DNA of 8,663 nt, taken from Candidatus Schekmanbacteria bacterium GWA2_38_11 (GTDB taxonomy: Bacteria > Schekmanbacteria > GWA2-38-11). Made by a program: the position numbers and the translations under genes. Of the stretch, positions 5,966-8,663 are shown piece by piece. The stretch covers positions 1 through 8,663 of the forward strand of contig MGDB01000155.1 of NCBI GenBank assembly GCA_001790645.1, written 5' to 3'. The notes under the pieces are model-generated. The model was not told the origin of the DNA. It saw nothing but the letters and a program-made list of their open reading frames with translations, and searched no databases. Numbering within the stretch: position 1 is the stretch's first letter; each line of letters opens with the position of its first letter.

Positions 5966-7180
5966 ATGATCTCTGTAGAAGAAGCTCTTGAAAAAATACT
6001 AAGCAGCATCCACGTCATGGGGGAGGAGGAAGTAAGCCTCCTTGATTCCCTTGGAAGAGTTATTGCTGAGGATGTATACTCACACCTTACAATCCCTCCC
6101 TGGAACAACTCTGCAATGGATGGTTATGCAATAATTGCAGAAGATGTAAAATCCGCTTCAAAAGAAAACCCTGTCAGGTTCAGAGTCTTAGAAGACCTGC
6201 CAGCAGGAAAGGTATCAGAAAGAAAAATTAAACGTGGTGAATCAATAAGAATAATGACTGGTGCCCCAATCCCTGAAGGCGCTGATGCAGTAATAATGAA
6301 TGAGGTAACTGAAAAGGACGGGGAGTTTGTCAAGATATTAAGCCCCGTTTCGGTTAATGAAAACATCAGGCCTGCTGGCGAAGATATAAAGATCGGGGAT
6401 TTATTGCTAAAAAAAGGTAAACTCCTTGTTCCTTCTGATATAGGCATAATGGCAAGTATACAAAAATCAAGGGTAACTGTGTTTCAGAGGCCAAGGGTTG
6501 CGATTCTTTCAACAGGAGATGAGCTTGTCGATATCGATGAACCCATAACAAAGGGGAAGATTGTAAACAGCAACAGCTACTCCCTTGAGGCCCAGGTAAC
6601 GGATGCAGGCGGAATACCAATAAGCCTCGGTATTGCAAAAGATACAAGAGACGATCTTTCTAAAAAGCTCAACTCAGGCCTCGGCGCAGATGTTCTAATA
6701 ACCTCAGCAGGGATTTCAGTAGGTGATTATGACTTTGTAAAGGATGTCTTCACTGACCTCGGGATGACAATGAAGTTCTGGAAGGTTGCAATGAAGCCCG
6801 GAAAACCGGTTGCCTTTGGAGATATTAAGGGAAAACCTGTCTTCGGGTTACCGGGAAATCCCACTGCTTCGATGCTCTGTTTTGAGTTGTTCGTGAGGCC
6901 ATCGCTCCTTAAGATGCAGGGAAGAAGCGACCTTTTCAGGAAAGGAGTCACGGCAGAATCCCTTGAAGACATAAAGAAAAAGCCTGGCAGAAGGCATTTT
7001 ATAAGGACAATAACTTCATGTAAGGATGGTCAGTATTACTTTAAGACCACAGGCGCCCAGGGCTCTGGAATGCTGACATCTATGGTCCTTGCAAATAGCC
7101 TTGCAATTATTCCTGAAGACCTTTCAATTTTAAAAAAGGGTGAAAAGACCAGGATAATTCTGCTTGATGAAAGGATATGA
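5966..7180 (+). CDS. moeA: Molybdopterin molybdenumtransferase MoeA
   Basis: MoeA inserts molybdate into adenylylated molybdopterin to form the molybdenum cofactor in the cytoplasm. Starting at ATG 5966 (MISVEEAL) gives 404 residues, the usual family length. GGAAA at 5951 is a possible Shine-Dalgarno site. The upstream TTG at 5918 is rejected because it lies in the repeat. Motifs: PPWNNSAMDGYA (44-55), MTGAPIPEGADAVI (97-110), RPAGEDIKIGD (135-145), STGDEL (182-187), NSNSY (201-205), TSAGISVGDYDFVK (246-259), MKPGKP (276-281) and GLPGNP (294-299), followed by the C-terminal domain IV (about 325-404). All conserved acidic and lysine positions expected of the MoeA/gephyrin fold appear present. 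It heads a moeA-mobB-mobA group but is separated from mobB by 200 nt of repeat DNA, so co-transcription is likely but not proven. A tungsten-handling role is possible in anaerobes and cannot be distinguished here. Confidence 0.96.
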   Translation: MISVEEALEKILSSIHVMGEEEVSLLDSLGRVIAEDVYSHLTIPPWNNSAMDGYAIIAEDVKSASKENPVRFRVLEDLPAGKVSERKIKRGESIRIMTGAPIPEGADAVIMNEVTEKDGEFVKILSPVSVNENIRPAGEDIKIGDLLLKKGKLLVPSDIGIMASIQKSRVTVFQRPRVAILSTGDELVDIDEPITKGKIVNSNSYSLEAQVTDAGGIPISLGIAKDTRDDLSKKLNSGLGADVLITSAGISVGDYDFVKDVFTDLGMTMKFWKVAMKPGKPVAFGDIKGKPVFGLPGNPTASMLCFELFVRPSLLKMQGRSDLFRKGVTAESLEDIKKKPGRRHFIRTITSCKDGQYYFKTTGAQGSGMLTSMVLANSLAIIPEDLSILKKGEKTRIILLDERI

Positions 7181-7209
7181 AATTTTTTTAGCAATTTTAA
7201 ATTTAGGTT

Positions 7210-7225
7210 ATTTTTGGCCAAAAAT
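7210..7225. repeat. Perfect 16-bp palindrome after moeA
   Basis: ATTTTTGGCCAAAAAT is self-complementary and overlaps the start of the 132-bp repeat at 7221. It has no loop of its own and is followed by TCTAA rather than a T tract, so a terminator is not convincing. It may be a protein-binding site or chance in A+T-rich DNA. Confidence 0.35.
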
Positions 7226-7352
7226 TCTAAATACGAAATCCTAAATCCTAAACAAATCCAAATGACCTAAATCCAGATTTCAAAATAGTTTAGAATATTT
7301 GATTTTTGAATTTTGAAATTGTTTAGAATTTAGATATTAGAATTTAGGATTT
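7221..7352. repeat. 132-bp A+T-rich imperfect inverted repeat, copy before mobB
   Basis: Same length, same first ten bases and same last twelve bases as the copy at 5801-5932. Arms ATCCTAAATCCTAAACAAAT (about 7239-7258) and GAAATTGTTTAGAATTTAGA (about 7315-7334) are approximately inverted. Mismatches relative to the other copy cluster at 7231-7240, 7261-7270 and 7331-7340. It ends 28 bp before the mobB start and contains no ORF. Confidence 0.85.
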
Positions 7353-7380
7353 AATTTTTAATACATTATAGGATATAAAA

Positions 7381-8046
7381 TTGACTCCGCTAATTTTATC
7401 AATTGTTGGAAAATCTGATTCAGGAAAAACCACATTAATAGAAAAACTTCTGCCCGAGATTATCAAGAGAGGATATAAGGTTGCAACCATCAAGCACCAT
7501 TCCCATGACGACTTCCAGATTGATGTAGAAGGAAAGGACAGCTGGCGCCATGCAAAAGCAGGTTCGTCAACAGTAATAATTTCCTCTCCCACAAAGCTTG
7601 CAGTTATAAAAAAGACTGAGGAGGATAAAAGCTTAAATGAAATCCGTGCAAGATACTGCGATGGCATAGATTTAGTCCTCACTGAAGGCTACAAAAGAGA
7701 GAGGCACCCGAAAATTGAGATCTTCAGAAAAGCAGTCCACAAGGAACTCTTGTGCAAAGATGATGATGCCCTTGTGGCAATTGTCTCGGATAAGAAGTTT
7801 GACCGCAATGTCCCTCAGTTCGGCCTTGATGATATAAAGGAGATTGTGGATTTCATTGAAGAAAAATTTTTAAAAGTAAGTCCCCACGAGGATGAAGTTT
7901 CTCTAAGAGTAAACGGAATTGAAATGCCCCTTAAACCATTTATCAGGGAGATTTTTAAAGAGACCATTTCTGGTCTGCTTAAGCCCCTCAAAGGGACAAA
8001 AAACGCAAAGCTGGTTAGTTTGGAAATAAAATTTAAAGGTAAGTAG
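7381..8046 (+). CDS. mobB: Molybdopterin-guanine dinucleotide biosynthesis protein MobB
   Basis: MobB is a P-loop GTP-binding protein that assists MobA in attaching GMP to the cofactor. The start is TTG at 7381, supported by AGGA at 7370-7373 (7-nt gap) and by the frame entering directly at the expected N terminus (MTPLILSIVG). Walker A is GKSDSGKTT (10-18). Then come KHHSHD (38-43), the DVEGKDSWRHAKAG segment (48-61), and LVLTEGYK (98-105) with HPKIEIFR (109-116), all typical of MobB. At 221 residues it exceeds the usual 160-175: residues about 168-221 (from SPHEDEVSLRVNGIEMPLKP onward) form an extra C-terminal module that also occurs, as far as I recall, on some anaerobe MobB proteins. Its function is unknown to me. 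mobA follows after 21 nt. Confidence 0.93.
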   Translation: MTPLILSIVGKSDSGKTTLIEKLLPEIIKRGYKVATIKHHSHDDFQIDVEGKDSWRHAKAGSSTVIISSPTKLAVIKKTEEDKSLNEIRARYCDGIDLVLTEGYKRERHPKIEIFRKAVHKELLCKDDDALVAIVSDKKFDRNVPQFGLDDIKEIVDFIEEKFLKVSPHEDEVSLRVNGIEMPLKPFIREIFKETISGLLKPLKGTKNAKLVSLEIKFKGK

Positions 8047-8067
8047 GCGATCTTTAATTTTATTAAT

Positions 8068-8663
8068 ATGTCATCAAATTCCCACAACATTCCCTGTTTC
8101 ATCCTTGCAGGTGGTCAGAGTAAAAGGATTGGTGTGAACAAGGCACTGATAGAAATTGGCGGTGAGCGCCTGATAGATATAATGATCAGAAAGCTCTCTG
8201 AGGTATTTTCCGAACTCTTCCTGATAACAATCCCTGAGCACAATTACCCTGACATAAAACAAAAAAAAATTTTTGATATTATACCGAACAAGAGTTCCCT
8301 TGGCGCAGTTTATACAGGACTCATAGAATCAAAAGTGAGCCACAGTTTTTTTTTAGCCTGCGATATGCCTTTTATAAGTATAGAGTTCATTAAATTTATG
8401 CTTAAAAAGAAACCGGATTATGATTTATTAATCCCTGAAACAGATAAAGGACTCCAGCCTCTCCACGCAATCTATTCCAAAGCCTGTATTTCCCATATAA
8501 AAAAGCTCATGGATGAGAACAACTTTAAAATACTGGATTTCTTTGATAAGGTAAGGATAGAATATATTCCTGACAAGATTTGCAGAAAATTTGATCCTGA
8601 AGGAAAGATGTTCCTTAACATAAATACGATTAAAGACTTAAAGATCGCTGAGAAGATTAAATT
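8068..8663 (+). CDS. mobA: Molybdenum cofactor guanylyltransferase MobA (3' end cut by window)
   Basis: MobA transfers GMP from GTP to the molybdenum cofactor, making the guanine dinucleotide form used by DMSO-reductase-family enzymes such as formate dehydrogenases and nitrate reductases. The frame from ATG 8068 stays open for 198 codons to the window end. LAGGQSKRIGVNKAL (13-27) is the nucleotide-binding signature (usually LAGGxSxRMGxDK; here Ile for Met and Asn for Asp before Lys25). ACDMPF (97-102) carries the metal-binding Asp99. LQPLHAIYS (129-137) is the conserved cofactor-side motif. FLNINTIKDL (182-191) normally lies within about ten residues of the C terminus, so little is missing. 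No clear Shine-Dalgarno site precedes the ATG; coupling to mobB, whose stop is 21 nt upstream, is likely. Confidence 0.93.
   Translation, partial: MSSNSHNIPCFILAGGQSKRIGVNKALIEIGGERLIDIMIRKLSEVFSELFLITIPEHNYPDIKQKKIFDIIPNKSSLGAVYTGLIESKVSHSFFLACDMPFISIEFIKFMLKKKPDYDLLIPETDKGLQPLHAIYSKACISHIKKLMDENNFKILDFFDKVRIEYIPDKICRKFDPEGKMFLNINTIKDLKIAEKIK

Noticed and set aside
8074..8262. Minus-strand open frame opposite the start of mobA
   Set aside because: The + strand encodes clear MobA signatures across the same bases, so the minus frame is a shadow.

Overview
The window is A+T-rich bacterial DNA with all recognisable genes on the + strand. It holds two functional blocks and an unusual amount of structured intergenic DNA. 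The protein repertoire suggests a Gram-negative, probably anaerobic bacterium: a membrane-bound histidine kinase, sigma-54-type regulation and molybdenum cofactor genes. The kinase's [12 protein letters not shown] H box and the abundance of palindromic intergenic repeats resemble what is seen in Desulfobacterota, Nitrospirota or candidate-phylum metagenome genomes. The phylum cannot be fixed from this window.

Block 1 (about 1-5270) is a signalling block. It starts with a large sensor kinase (TM, extracytoplasmic Cache-like domain, TM, HAMP, two PAS domains, HisKA/HATPase; 176-2869). It is followed by an NtrC-family response regulator with intact receiver, GAFTGA-bearing AAA+ domain and Fis-type HTH (3033-4394), then a stand-alone receiver protein (4881-5270). 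A well-matched sigma-54 promoter (4721-4736) lies between the two regulators and points at the receiver gene. The simplest model is kinase -> NtrC-type activator -> sigma-54 transcription of the single-domain receiver. The gap between kinase and activator contains three compact stem-loops with a mutually exclusive alternative fold. A short reading frame with a Shine-Dalgarno-like site runs through them and stops 2 nt before the activator's ATG.

The spacer 5271-5965 has no protein gene. It contains a candidate independent structured RNA (5436-5640): a closing stem joins its two ends, several perfect internal hairpins fill it, and a TTGACA-type promoter sits immediately upstream. I could not assign it to a known RNA family from memory.

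Block 2 (5966-8663) encodes late steps of molybdenum cofactor synthesis: moeA (metal insertion), mobB (GTP-binding adaptor) and mobA (guanylyltransferase, cut by the window end just short of its expected C terminus).

Repeats are the other theme. Two exactly 132-bp A+T-rich imperfect inverted repeats lie just before moeA and mobB, and a third, interrupted copy carrying a different nested palindrome lies just before the stand-alone receiver gene. A second composite family (GGTTCAAG arms plus a CCTCCTTTAGAAAAGGGGG hairpin) flanks the NtrC-type gene, and one copy has been absorbed into the 3' end of the kinase reading frame.
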